Shown here piece by piece: positions 37,480-46,372 of a stretch of 64,000 bases of DNA. The notes under the pieces are model-generated. The model ran no database searches. It was not told the origin of the DNA and saw only the letters and a list, made by a program, of their open reading frames with translations. Source of the DNA: DT-111 sp965263225 (GTDB lineage: Bacteria; Bacteroidota; Bacteroidia; Chitinophagales; Saprospiraceae); the NCBI GenBank assembly GCA_965263225.1, contig CBDHHG010000036.1:13304-77303 (forward strand). The letters run 5' to 3'. Both the position numbers and the translations under genes were made by a program. Each line of letters opens with the position of its first letter. Positions within the stretch are counted from its first letter, which is position 1.

Positions 37480-38937
37480 TTAACTTTCTAAGCGGAAGGT
37501 CTGCTCCACAATGCTTGGCGCTTCTTGTTCGAAATGGGTAATAAAGATTAAGGTAAACTGATCATCTAAAATCTTGCTAAGTAAGGCTCGGCAAGCCTGT
37601 ATCCTATTTTGATCAAAGCCTTGAAAGGGTTCGTCCAGCAGTAGCACCGGCGGTACTTTAATCAAGGCGCGCATGAATAGTACCAATCTTTGAATCCCAG
37701 TTGACAAGTGGCTGAAAGGGCGATTTAGGTATTCCTGTAGATTAAAATACTCAAAAAGGGCTTCCGTCATTTTTCGGAATTCCGGTGGCGTCCCAGGCTT
37801 CACATGAAAGGTATCGGTTAAGCCGCTCCAAACCACATGTCTGGCCAGCAGATCCTGGTCGTAGTAAGCATGCAATTCCGGAGAAGTAAATCCGATCCGC
37901 TCTTTAATGGCCCAAATACTCTGACCTGGTCCCCGCTTCTGGTCGAAAAGGTAAACCGGTAGGCTGTAAGCCTGCGGATTATCTCCATACAGCAAACTGA
38001 GCAAAGTCGATTTTCCTGCTCCATTTTGGCCTTTGAGCATCCACTTCTCTCCTGGTTTTACCCGCCAATTCACCTCTTCTAAAATAGTGGTTCGCCCGTA
38101 TTTTACACTTACTCCATCCAATTGGAAAACATCCTGGACGGTCAAAGGAGCACTCTTAGCCCGATAAAAGGTTTCCAATTCTTCTAGCTTGCTTATTTGC
38201 TGACTAGAAAGTGCTGTCACCTGATCTGTCTCTAGCTTTTGCAATGGGCCCTGGTAACTTACTTTCCCTTTTTCCAGATGCAGTCTATGGCTTATACATT
38301 GTGGCAAAACATCAAAGTGCCCAGAAAGGATAATAGTAATGTTGCGCGCTCTTGCCAATTGATCCAGCGTATCATTTAATATTTTTCGACTCCCTGCATC
38401 CAGTCCAATGTAAGGGTTATCCAGTAACAGCAGTTGTGGTTGCTTGATGAGGGCTTTCGCTAAGAGTAATTTACGGGTTTGTCCACTGGACAGTTTAATG
38501 CGTTCTTTATCTATTAAAACATCAAGATCTAGCAGTTGCAGTACTGCCTGATGTTCCTGATTTTCTTCCTGTAAGCCGCCCGTCTGCAAGTAACTTCGAA
38601 CGGTAAGATGCCCGTCTGCATCGAAAGCATTATAGCGTTGCTGATAGTAATGCTGAATCTCTGCACTTTTGAAGAGTTTAGAAGTGTCGGTGAAAGCAAC
38701 CCTTGTGATGGCTTTTTTCTTTTTCAAAAAATCCACTTTCTCTCCTAAAAATGGGAATCGCAAACTTCCTCGCCTAATTCGGGATCTCCCTACTAGAGTG
38801 TTAATCAGCATCGATTTTCCAGCCCCATTCGCTCCGGTCACAACCCAATGTTGACCAGGCTGCACCGACCAATTGATATCGTGCAGAAGTACTTCGGTCC
38901 CTAAGCCTGCAGATAGATTTTCAGCTTGAATGATCAT
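37480..38937 (-). CDS. ModF-like protein with two ABC ATPase domains
   Basis: A 485-residue soluble protein made of two fused ABC ATPase domains. Domain 1 has Walker A GANGAGKS (about 35-42), signature LSSGQTRKLLLAK and Walker B LLLLDNPYIGLD. Domain 2 has Walker A GQNGAGKS, signature LSTGIQRLVLFMR and Walker B VLLLDEPFQGFD. There are no membrane spans. This layout is that of ModF/PhrA-like proteins, linked to molybdenum use in some bacteria, but no molybdate genes are adjacent, so the role is open. Its -7 box ends five bases before the ATG. Confidence 0.87.
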   Translation of the reverse strand: MIIQAENLSAGLGTEVLLHDINWSVQPGQHWVVTGANGAGKSMLINTLVGRSRIRRGSLRFPFLGEKVDFLKKKKAITRVAFTDTSKLFKSAEIQHYYQQRYNAFDADGHLTVRSYLQTGGLQEENQEHQAVLQLLDLDVLIDKERIKLSSGQTRKLLLAKALIKQPQLLLLDNPYIGLDAGSRKILNDTLDQLARARNITIILSGHFDVLPQCISHRLHLEKGKVSYQGPLQKLETDQVTALSSQQISKLEELETFYRAKSAPLTVQDVFQLDGVSVKYGRTTILEEVNWRVKPGEKWMLKGQNGAGKSTLLSLLYGDNPQAYSLPVYLFDQKRGPGQSIWAIKERIGFTSPELHAYYDQDLLARHVVWSGLTDTFHVKPGTPPEFRKMTEALFEYFNLQEYLNRPFSHLSTGIQRLVLFMRALIKVPPVLLLDEPFQGFDQNRIQACRALLSKILDDQFTLIFITHFEQEAPSIVEQTFRLES

Positions 38938-38942
38938 AGCCG

Positions 38943-38950
38943 CAAATGTA
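38943..38950 (-). promoter_or_regulatory. -7 box TACATTTG before the ModF-like gene
   Basis: On the minus strand TACATTTG is followed by CGGCT and the ATG at 38937, so the predicted transcript would be leaderless or nearly so. Confidence 0.5.
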
Positions 38951-39017
38951 GAATTTCTCTGGTGGACAGCCGTTGACTGGGGCTACATTTTTCAATAGCT
39001 GCGGTAAAAGCAGTAAC

Positions 39018-40883
39018 TCAATCACCCCAATCTCCCTTTAGATCCACCTTTCGAGTGTGAAAAGGATCCAAATATTGATCTAGCACAGCTGCGATACAAG
39101 CCTTGGTAAGCGGAATCGAAGCATCATATTTCCCGCCTTGGCAAGAAGCGATACTTGTTTCAATTTCTTGAACGATATTAGCTTGTTGGTTTGCCTCTAC
39201 TTGCTGCAACAATTCTACCAGGAATTGACCAGTTACCCAATCCGCCTGTGGGAGCTGTTCCAGCGCGCTTGCATCCACTAGCCAGCCCCCCATATCGTTC
39301 AACAGGGTTTGTACCATTAGATTTGTATCTGGGTAGAAGCGGGTCTCATTAGCCCATTTGTACGGAATGCCTTTGCCTCGCAGGATACCGGTGGCTCCTA
39401 AGCGATGTATAGCAGCAAAGTATGGGTGATCTGGTCGTACATCCATGTAGGGCATCAAATATCCTCCATGCGAAAGGAGACTGTCTTGCACCGCCCTAAC
39501 ATCAAGTTGATCTGGGCTACTTCCCTTTTTCGCCGCAAGAGCTGCCATCAGGCCCGCTACTTGTCCAATTTGCAAAACGACCGGTTGCAGGCGGCTAGAT
39601 CCATTGACAATATTGCTTACCGAAATGGCTTTATCTGCCATCAATAAATGATCGACATCTTTAGGAATCAGAGCACCTAATGGGATAGTAAAGGAAGGAA
39701 CAGCGGGAAAATCCATAGTAGGAGCAGCAGGTGCCTTGTCATGATGATGATCGATAGGGTAATCGCCAACTGCAATTCCCGTCCGATAGAGATTATGTGC
39801 AAAGGGCTGTAAAATATGATTTAAATTTAGTCGTACTTCTCCTTCTATACGCCGTCCTTCCCGATGATACGGCATCAACGGGAGTAAGTCGGCCGTCGGA
39901 AATTCATCATCCGCCAAACCAAGATGTGGATACCCTAATTCAGCTTGAATATAGTAGATGAAGTTTAAGGTATGCTGTTTTGCTTTTTCGTAAATAGCTT
40001 CCCTAGCAGTAACATCCAATTCTACCATATTTGCATAATAGTCATTGCCTTCTATTGGCCAGTTGATCATGTATTTATCGTTGGGTAATTTACCGTAAGA
40101 TAACATGGTTGCACAGGGATGAGCCTCCTCCTTATCACAATCATACTGGCACGAACAACGAAAAACGGTTGGATCATAGTTGGCAGGCTTGTCGATGGTA
40201 TGATCGGTCCCTGCCCCATAGTCCTTCAAGATGGCGGCATAGGTAAAATCCTGAATGATGTCATTGGCTGTATCCGGAGCAATCGCCTCGCCGCTGTCGG
40301 ACGATGATTCCATTCCCAGATCATAGGCAACGCCCAATTGTGCTGCTACATCTCCTAAATCAGTACCATCCACCAATTCGATACCTTCCACCTTTCTGCT
40401 TCCCCCTCCAGCTAAGATCAATTCGACGGGCCAAGCGGTTTGATGACGAGGACTTACTTTGTACTTCGTATTGAGGAGTACCGTCAGCTTAGATTCAGCA
40501 TTAGCCAGATCTTCCCAGTACTTGGCTCCAATTTTAGGTTCAAACATAGTATTACTCACCCAACCGGTAAAAAGTGAATCTGTCCCCCCATAGTGTTGGC
40601 GCAACAAAGCTCTGAACTCTCCCCACAGTCCAGCAGGCAATTGATGGTTGCCATCGGTGGCGGACACGCCCGCAGCGGTCAACATTCCTCCCAGCCACGG
40701 TAAGGGATTAACCAGCAAAGTCTTGGCCCCACTACGAGCCGACTGTATAGCAGCAGCTATGGCTCCAGTCCCTTCACCCAAGACAATTACGTCATAGGAT
40801 TCCGTTTGATTTGATTCGTTTGACTGGCAAGAAAAGACCAGCCCAATGAGTAAGAGGGTCAAGATTCGATTGAGTGGTTTCAT
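39018..40883 (-). CDS. FAD-dependent oxidoreductase, predicted lipoprotein
   Basis: A 621-residue flavoprotein. A lipoprotein signal (lipobox VFSC, Cys about 19) precedes the dinucleotide-binding Rossmann motif YDVIVLGEGTGAIAAAIQSA, with GEGTGA replacing the common GxGxxG spacing. Further features are PWLGGMLTAAGVSATDGNHQ, a cysteine cluster RCSCQYDCDKEEAHPC (about C243, C245, C249, C257), the segment RLQPVVLQIGQVAGLMAALA and DVDHLLMADKAISVSNIVN. This family is usually named FAD-dependent oxidoreductase with unknown substrate. It is transcribed after the LacI-type regulator (106-base gap) and away from the GH92 gene, so it probably belongs to the same sugar locus. Periplasmic oxidation of a sugar is a hypothesis. 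Confidence 0.85.
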   Translation of the reverse strand: MKPLNRILTLLLIGLVFSCQSNESNQTESYDVIVLGEGTGAIAAAIQSARSGAKTLLVNPLPWLGGMLTAAGVSATDGNHQLPAGLWGEFRALLRQHYGGTDSLFTGWVSNTMFEPKIGAKYWEDLANAESKLTVLLNTKYKVSPRHQTAWPVELILAGGGSRKVEGIELVDGTDLGDVAAQLGVAYDLGMESSSDSGEAIAPDTANDIIQDFTYAAILKDYGAGTDHTIDKPANYDPTVFRCSCQYDCDKEEAHPCATMLSYGKLPNDKYMINWPIEGNDYYANMVELDVTAREAIYEKAKQHTLNFIYYIQAELGYPHLGLADDEFPTADLLPLMPYHREGRRIEGEVRLNLNHILQPFAHNLYRTGIAVGDYPIDHHHDKAPAAPTMDFPAVPSFTIPLGALIPKDVDHLLMADKAISVSNIVNGSSRLQPVVLQIGQVAGLMAALAAKKGSSPDQLDVRAVQDSLLSHGGYLMPYMDVRPDHPYFAAIHRLGATGILRGKGIPYKWANETRFYPDTNLMVQTLLNDMGGWLVDASALEQLPQADWVTGQFLVELLQQVEANQQANIVQEIETSIASCQGGKYDASIPLTKACIAAVLDQYLDPFHTRKVDLKGDWGD

Positions 40884-40989
40884 ACGTCAATCAAGCTAAA
40901 TTATGGTTAGAAAATAAATTATTAGTAGCGTGCGCGAGCTTATCAAATGGATAGGGATACTTTCCGTTTTTCTATGGTTTTGTACAGAT

Positions 40990-42084
40990 TTATATGATTA
41001 AATGGAGTTCTTCTTCCACATTAATGTAATACTGCATGTTTTCCCGCATCACTACATCCAAAGGCAGGTACTGGATTTTCTGTACCTCCTTCTTCAACAC
41101 TAGGTGATTAAAGATGTTAATGATCGCTAGGTATCCTTGCTTGAGTGGATTCTGATTAATCAAAAAGTGGATTTTATCGGTTTCGAGGTGTTTCAAATTT
41201 TCATCAATTAAATCAAACCCTAACACTTTCAAAGGGGGTTCGGCAAGTCGTTCCAGCGCTTCCACCAGATGATAAGCCCGAGAGGTCGTCACAAAAATAC
41301 CTCCTACTTCAGGATGCTGGGCGAGTGTCTCCTGTACAAACTTGGCAAAAGCTTCTTTATCGAAGATATCTTCGAAGCTGGTTTGGAAAAGAGTAATGGA
41401 TTGCTGTGGATTTTGGGTAAAGAAGTCCTTGAAGCCTTTTTCCTTTTCCACCAAGTGCATCGAATTATACACAGCTTTTTCCAGATGTAAAATCATAGCC
41501 GTATCACCTTCCGCCACTCCAAAACTCAATAGCTTAGCCGCTAGCATTCCACTCTGGTAGGAATCCTGCCCGATGTAGCATAGGAAACTTTCATCTTCTC
41601 GTGGCAAGTAGGTATTGATTTGTACGTACTTGAGCCCTTTTTCTCGGCAGCGATCCAGAAAGTCATGTCCCTCTTTGGCAAATATAGGAGCCACTAGTAC
41701 AGCATCATAATCGCCATCCAAGATGTCTTGGCTAGCAGTGATGAATTCATTCGCATTAGCTTCAGCAAAATGGTAAAAGCTAATGGTAACGCCATAATCT
41801 CTTACCGCCCGATGAGCCCGGCCAATACCAATCTTGGGCTGTTGCCAGAAGGGGTCCTCTTCTGGGCGAGGCAACAAGGCCGCAATTTTCCAAACCCGAT
41901 TATAAGCTAGGGCACTGGCAATAATATTTCGCTGGTAATCCAGCTCCTCAATAGCTGCCAAAACCTTTTTACGCGCTTCAGGTGACACATTCCCACGTTT
42001 ATGCAATACCCTATCAACGGTTCCTTTAGAAACACCAGCCTTTTCCGCAATATCCTTGATCCGTACTCGGTTTTTCATAGTCAT
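40990..42084 (-). CDS. LacI-family transcriptional regulator
   Basis: A 364-residue repressor or activator. Residues about 8-30 form the LacI HTH (IKDIAEKAGVSKGTVDRVLH), followed by the hinge helix region SPEARKKVLAAIEELDYQRN. The rest is a periplasmic-binding-protein-like sensor (DYDAVLVAPIFAKEGHDFLD, GQDSYQSGMLAAKLLSFGV, GGIFVTTSRAYHLVEAL) of the Peripla_BP_4 kind that binds sugars. It stands between the FAD oxidoreductase and the GH92 - GntP - GH130 genes, the normal position for a local regulator. No clear LacI-type palindrome was found in the 531-base divergent gap, so the operator is unknown. Confidence 0.93.
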   Translation of the reverse strand: MTMKNRVRIKDIAEKAGVSKGTVDRVLHKRGNVSPEARKKVLAAIEELDYQRNIIASALAYNRVWKIAALLPRPEEDPFWQQPKIGIGRAHRAVRDYGVTISFYHFAEANANEFITASQDILDGDYDAVLVAPIFAKEGHDFLDRCREKGLKYVQINTYLPREDESFLCYIGQDSYQSGMLAAKLLSFGVAEGDTAMILHLEKAVYNSMHLVEKEKGFKDFFTQNPQQSITLFQTSFEDIFDKEAFAKFVQETLAQHPEVGGIFVTTSRAYHLVEALERLAEPPLKVLGFDLIDENLKHLETDKIHFLINQNPLKQGYLAIINIFNHLVLKKEVQKIQYLPLDVVMRENMQYYINVEEELHLII

Positions 42085-42615
42085 TTTTACTTTGCCAACT
42101 GTTCATTGTTTTTGCATCTGCTCAACAAGTGCAATCCGTCATGCCAGAGATAGAATAACTCTTCCTAGCTGGTCTTCACTTTACCCAAACATCTGCCATC
42201 TAACAAAACCTCTTTGGACGAACCAAATAGTCTATCATGAGATCAGATTTACCTTTATAGCCGCTTAAAGGGCCAAAAATAACAAGAAGTCGACAGTAAA
42301 TTGTTGTAGGGGACAAAAACATCATTCGAATATCTCCTAAAACAAAAATAAAAATTCTTCCGTGCACGAGCACATAATTCAAAAATTTTCTATAATTTTA
42401 GCCTTGGAAAATGGATGGGATATTTCAATCGGTCTATTTAAAGTTTACAAGTTCAGGTTTTCCAAAGAGTGGGTATCACGAATTAATGGGTAGCTTGCAT
42501 CAAGAATCTACCTACAAAACGAAAAACCTTATTTGTCCATCTAATCAAACAGGTACTCAATTCTTACTCCAAAACCAATTGTAGACCCAATCATTTTTAG
42601 GCCAAGTATTATCGT
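42085..42615. other. Divergent regulatory gap before the GH92 gene
   Basis: 531 bases with no gene. It must hold promoters for both directions. A TAATTTTA-like box near 42390 differs from the -7 consensus only in its last base. No obvious LacI-type inverted repeat was seen by eye. Confidence 0.5.
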
Positions 42616-44949
42616 ATGAAATATCAAAAAATTGCTGTCTGGAGCGCTGCCTTCTTTATGATGCTTCAGAGTTGTCAATCTCCCAACTCTTCCTCTCTAT
42701 ACTTATCATCTTCCTTGACGGACAGTCCTGTAGACCTGGTCAATCCATTAATGGGTACCGACTCGGACTTCAGCCTGTCAAATGGTAATACCTATCCTGC
42801 CATCGCCCTACCCTGGGGAATGAATTTCTGGACCCCCATGACGAGTAAGATGGGAGACGGTTGGACTTATAAGTACGATGAAAATAAAATTCGAGGGATT
42901 AAGCAAACCCATCAACCTAGCCCCTGGATCAATGACTATGCTGCCTTCTCCTTGATGGCCCTAACAGGTAGTTTAAAGTATCAGGAGGATGAACGCGCTT
43001 CTTGGTTCTCCCACAAGGCGGAAACCGCCCTACCCCACCATTACCAAGTCTATCTGGCAGATTACGATATTGTTGCTGAAGTAACGCCAACCGAGAGAGC
43101 GGCTCACTTTCGGTTTACCTTTCCTCAAGCCGATTCCGCTTATATCCTTTTGGATGCGTTTTTCAAAGGTTCCAAGGTCAAGATCATTCCGGAAGAACGC
43201 AAAATCATTGGTTATTGCCGAAATAATAGCGGAGGCGTCCCTGATAATTTCCACAATTATTTTGTGGCCACCTTCGACAAAGACTTCCGGGAAGTACATA
43301 CCTGGGGAGATGGGTGGAAGTTCTTTCCAAAACAGAGACAACAAGAGGGAGAACACGTAGGAGCCATTGTTGGTTTTGCTACAGAAAAAGGAGAACAAGT
43401 GCATGTGAAAGTGGCGTCCTCATTTATCAGTCCTGAGCAGGCAGAGCGAAACCTACAGGCGGAAATTGGAGCCGATGGTTTTGCAGCCACCTTGGAAAAG
43501 GCAAAATCAGTCTGGAATTCAGAGCTCAATCGGATAAAGGTCCAAGGAGCGAATAGCAAAGATGTTCAGACCTTCTACTCTTGTTTGTATCGACTCTTAC
43601 TATTCCCTAGAAAATTTTATGAATTAGATGAGCGGGGTGAAATCATGCACTACAGCCCCTACAATGGGGAGGTGCTTCCCGGTTACCAATTCACGGATAA
43701 TGGCTTTTGGGATACTTTCAGAGCGGTCTTTCCCTTCTTTGCGCTGATGTATCCGGACTTAAATAGCCAGATTATGCAAGGGCTGGTGAATACCTACTTA
43801 GAGTCAGGCTGGTTGCCGGAATGGGCCAGCCCCGGCCATCGGGATTGTATGATCGGATCCAACTCCGCCTCATTAATTTCTGATGCTTATATAAAGGGAG
43901 TTAGGGGTTTTGATGTGGAGGCGCTTTACGAAGCGCTTCAGAAGAATGCTTCCGTAGGTGACGGCCGGCCCGTCAATTCCGTCGGGCGAGCGGGTGTTGA
44001 CTATTACAATGAACTTGGCTATGTGCCCTATGATGTTGGCATCCATGAAAATGCAGCCCGCAGCTTAGAATACGCCTATGCAGACTTTGCTTTAGCCCAA
44101 CTAGCCCGCCAGTTGGGAAAGGAAGAGGACGCGCAAAAGTTTTATCAACAATCACTCAACTATAAGTTGTTGTATGACCCAGAAACTGGCTGGATGCGCG
44201 GTAAAAATAAAGATGGAAAATTTCAGGAGCCATTTAACCCACTGAAGTGGGGAGATGCTTTCACTGAGGGAAATAGCCTGCATTATACATGGTCGGTCTT
44301 TCAGGACATTGCCGGATTAATGGATCTTATGGGAGGCAAGGAGGCTTTTGCCCAAAAGCTAGACCAAGTTTTTGAAATGCCCCCTGTATTTGATGCTTCC
44401 TATTATGGCTTTACTATCCATGAGATACGGGAGATGCAGATTGTAAATATGGGGAATTATGCACATGGTAATCAACCCATCCAGCATATGATTTACTTGT
44501 ATAATCACGCGGGGCAAAGTTGGAAAGCGCAGGAAAAAGTGCGAGAGGTCATGGATAAATTGTATGCACCAACACCTGATGGATATTGCGGAGATGAAGA
44601 CAATGGTCAAACATCAGCCTGGTATGTATTCAGTGCGCTAGGGTTTTACCCGGTTACACCTGGCACCACACAGTATATCATCGGCAGTCCTTTATTTGAT
44701 CAGGTGGAAATGGCTTTAGAAAATGGTAAGTCTTTTGTAATCAAAGCTCAGGACAACCAAAAAGACAATGTATATATAAGGAATGCCACGCTAAACGGGC
44801 AAGCGTATGACCGATGCTGGATAGATCATAGCGATATTATCAAAGGTGGAGCCTTAGAATTTCAAATGTCTAGTAAACCTGCCAAGAACTGGGGAGCCAA
44901 CCCAGCCGCCGCCCCCTATTCACTAAGCACCAGCCAACAACTTCAGTAG
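42616..44949 (+). CDS. GH92 family exo-alpha-mannosidase, predicted lipoprotein
   Basis: A 777-residue calcium-dependent alpha-mannosidase (family GH92), which removes terminal alpha-mannose from N-glycans or mannans. The lipobox MLQSC gives Cys 20, so it is likely surface or periplasm anchored. Family marks are VDLVNPLMGTDSDFSLSNGN-TYP at the start, GIKQTHQPSPWINDYAAFSL, TDNGFWDTFRAVFPFFALMY, LPEWASPGHRDCMIGSNSAS, QPIQHMIYLYNHAGQSWKAQ, GYCGDEDNGQTSAWYVFSAL-GFYPVTPG and GSPLFDQVEM. It has the full two-domain length. The GntP permease gene starts two bases after its stop, so the two are translated from one message. Confidence 0.96.
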   Translation: MKYQKIAVWSAAFFMMLQSCQSPNSSSLYLSSSLTDSPVDLVNPLMGTDSDFSLSNGNTYPAIALPWGMNFWTPMTSKMGDGWTYKYDENKIRGIKQTHQPSPWINDYAAFSLMALTGSLKYQEDERASWFSHKAETALPHHYQVYLADYDIVAEVTPTERAAHFRFTFPQADSAYILLDAFFKGSKVKIIPEERKIIGYCRNNSGGVPDNFHNYFVATFDKDFREVHTWGDGWKFFPKQRQQEGEHVGAIVGFATEKGEQVHVKVASSFISPEQAERNLQAEIGADGFAATLEKAKSVWNSELNRIKVQGANSKDVQTFYSCLYRLLLFPRKFYELDERGEIMHYSPYNGEVLPGYQFTDNGFWDTFRAVFPFFALMYPDLNSQIMQGLVNTYLESGWLPEWASPGHRDCMIGSNSASLISDAYIKGVRGFDVEALYEALQKNASVGDGRPVNSVGRAGVDYYNELGYVPYDVGIHENAARSLEYAYADFALAQLARQLGKEEDAQKFYQQSLNYKLLYDPETGWMRGKNKDGKFQEPFNPLKWGDAFTEGNSLHYTWSVFQDIAGLMDLMGGKEAFAQKLDQVFEMPPVFDASYYGFTIHEIREMQIVNMGNYAHGNQPIQHMIYLYNHAGQSWKAQEKVREVMDKLYAPTPDGYCGDEDNGQTSAWYVFSALGFYPVTPGTTQYIIGSPLFDQVEMALENGKSFVIKAQDNQKDNVYIRNATLNGQAYDRCWIDHSDIIKGGALEFQMSSKPAKNWGANPAAAPYSLSTSQQLQ

Positions 44950-44951
44950 AT

Positions 44952-46265
44952 ATGCCATTACTCATTATTCTAGGGGGAGTACTTCTTTTGCTGTTGTTAA
45001 TCACGGTTTGGAAGATCAATGGGTTCCTTTCCTTTGTGATTGTTTGTCTTTTTGTTGGTCTGGCTATGGGACTATCCCTTCCGCTTACCGTGCAGGCTAT
45101 GCAAAAAGGCATGGGCAATACCTTAGGTTCCCTGGTACTAATCCTGGGATTCGGAGCCATGCTGGGGAAACTGGTAGCGGATAGCGGTGCAGCACAAAAG
45201 ATTACGGCTACCCTGGTCAGTTGGTTTGGGATAAAGCGGGTACAACTCGCCTTGATGTTTGCTGGTTTTATAGTAGGGATTCCCATGTTCTATTCGGTAG
45301 GCTTTGTCATCCTAGTACCTTTAGTATTTACGGTTGCCGCTACCCTACAGCTACCCCTACTATATGTGGGAATACCCATGCTGGCCTCCTTATCCGTAAC
45401 GCATGGATTTTTGCCTCCACATCCTGCTCCAACAGCTATTGCAGAGATGTTCAAGGCTGATTTAGGTCTAACCATCCTCTATGGCTTGATCGTAGGAATA
45501 CCCGCGATACTGATTGCGGGCTTAGGGCTTTCTCCCTTCGTGTCCAAAATCGAATCCAAGCCGATGGACACCTTTATAGCTGTTGAACCCATCCCTGAAG
45601 ATCAATTACCCTCCGCTACCCTCAGTATATTGACCGCTCTTTTACCCGTAGTGCTCATCGGTATTGCCGCCATAGCACCATTGATTTTTGCCCCACAAAG
45701 TTGGATGGTGACCGTATGCACCGCCGTAGGAATACCAGCAGTAGCCATGCTAATCTCCGTGCTGTTTGCCCTCTACTTTCTGGGCATCCGAAGAGGGAAA
45801 AAGATGGAAGAAGTCATGCGAGAGTTAAGTGCCGCAGTCGCCAGCATTACCATGGTGCTATTGATCATCGCTGGAGCGGGGGGACTAAAAGAAATTCTGG
45901 TAGAAAGTAAAGCAGCAGATTATATTGGTCAACTTTTGGCACAAAGTACATTATCTCCGTTATTGCTCGCTTGGATTACCGCAGCATTGATTAGAGTGGC
46001 AGTAGGATCAGCTACTGTAGCTGGATTAACCGCGGCAGGCATAATGCTACCTCTTGTTCAGCAAGGCACTTCGCCAGAATTGCTAACTTTGGCGATTGGA
46101 GCCGGTAGTATCACCTTTTCCCATGTTAATGATGGTGGGTTCTGGTTGTTTAAGGAGTACTTTAACTTAAGTGTAAAAGAGACTTTACAGTCCTGGACAG
46201 TTATGGAAACCGGCATCTCAATCATTGGAATCATTGGCATTTTGCTTTTGGATCAATGGATCTAG
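44952..46265 (+). CDS. GntP-family gluconate-type permease
   Basis: A 437-residue inner-membrane transporter with about 12-14 hydrophobic segments. The GntP family features are visible in GFGAMLGKLVADSGAAQKIT, HGFLPPHPAPTAIAEMF, GSATVAGLTAAGIMLP, AIGAGSITFSHVNDGGFWLF-KEYF and the C-terminal GIIGILLLD. Known members take up gluconate or related sugar acids with protons. It sits between GH92 and GH130 genes; there is no SusC/SusD or MFS sugar carrier nearby. That location suggests a mannose-derived acid or, less usually, a disaccharide as substrate. The unusual pairing is worth testing. Its stop is 107 bases before the GH130 gene. Confidence 0.93.
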   Translation: MPLLIILGGVLLLLLLITVWKINGFLSFVIVCLFVGLAMGLSLPLTVQAMQKGMGNTLGSLVLILGFGAMLGKLVADSGAAQKITATLVSWFGIKRVQLALMFAGFIVGIPMFYSVGFVILVPLVFTVAATLQLPLLYVGIPMLASLSVTHGFLPPHPAPTAIAEMFKADLGLTILYGLIVGIPAILIAGLGLSPFVSKIESKPMDTFIAVEPIPEDQLPSATLSILTALLPVVLIGIAAIAPLIFAPQSWMVTVCTAVGIPAVAMLISVLFALYFLGIRRGKKMEEVMRELSAAVASITMVLLIIAGAGGLKEILVESKAADYIGQLLAQSTLSPLLLAWITAALIRVAVGSATVAGLTAAGIMLPLVQQGTSPELLTLAIGAGSITFSHVNDGGFWLFKEYFNLSVKETLQSWTVMETGISIIGIIGILLLDQWI

Positions 46266-46372
46266 GAACATCATTATTGAATACCATAGTAGTAGATTAA
46301 TCTCATTATTTTAAAAGCTATAACAAGCAAGAAAACTCTGCCTGAGTAAAATTTCTGCACAAAAGAGGATGC

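Noticed and set aside
44870..45286. A 138-codon minus-strand frame
   Set aside because: It lies opposite the end of the GH92 gene and the start of the GntP gene, both well supported.
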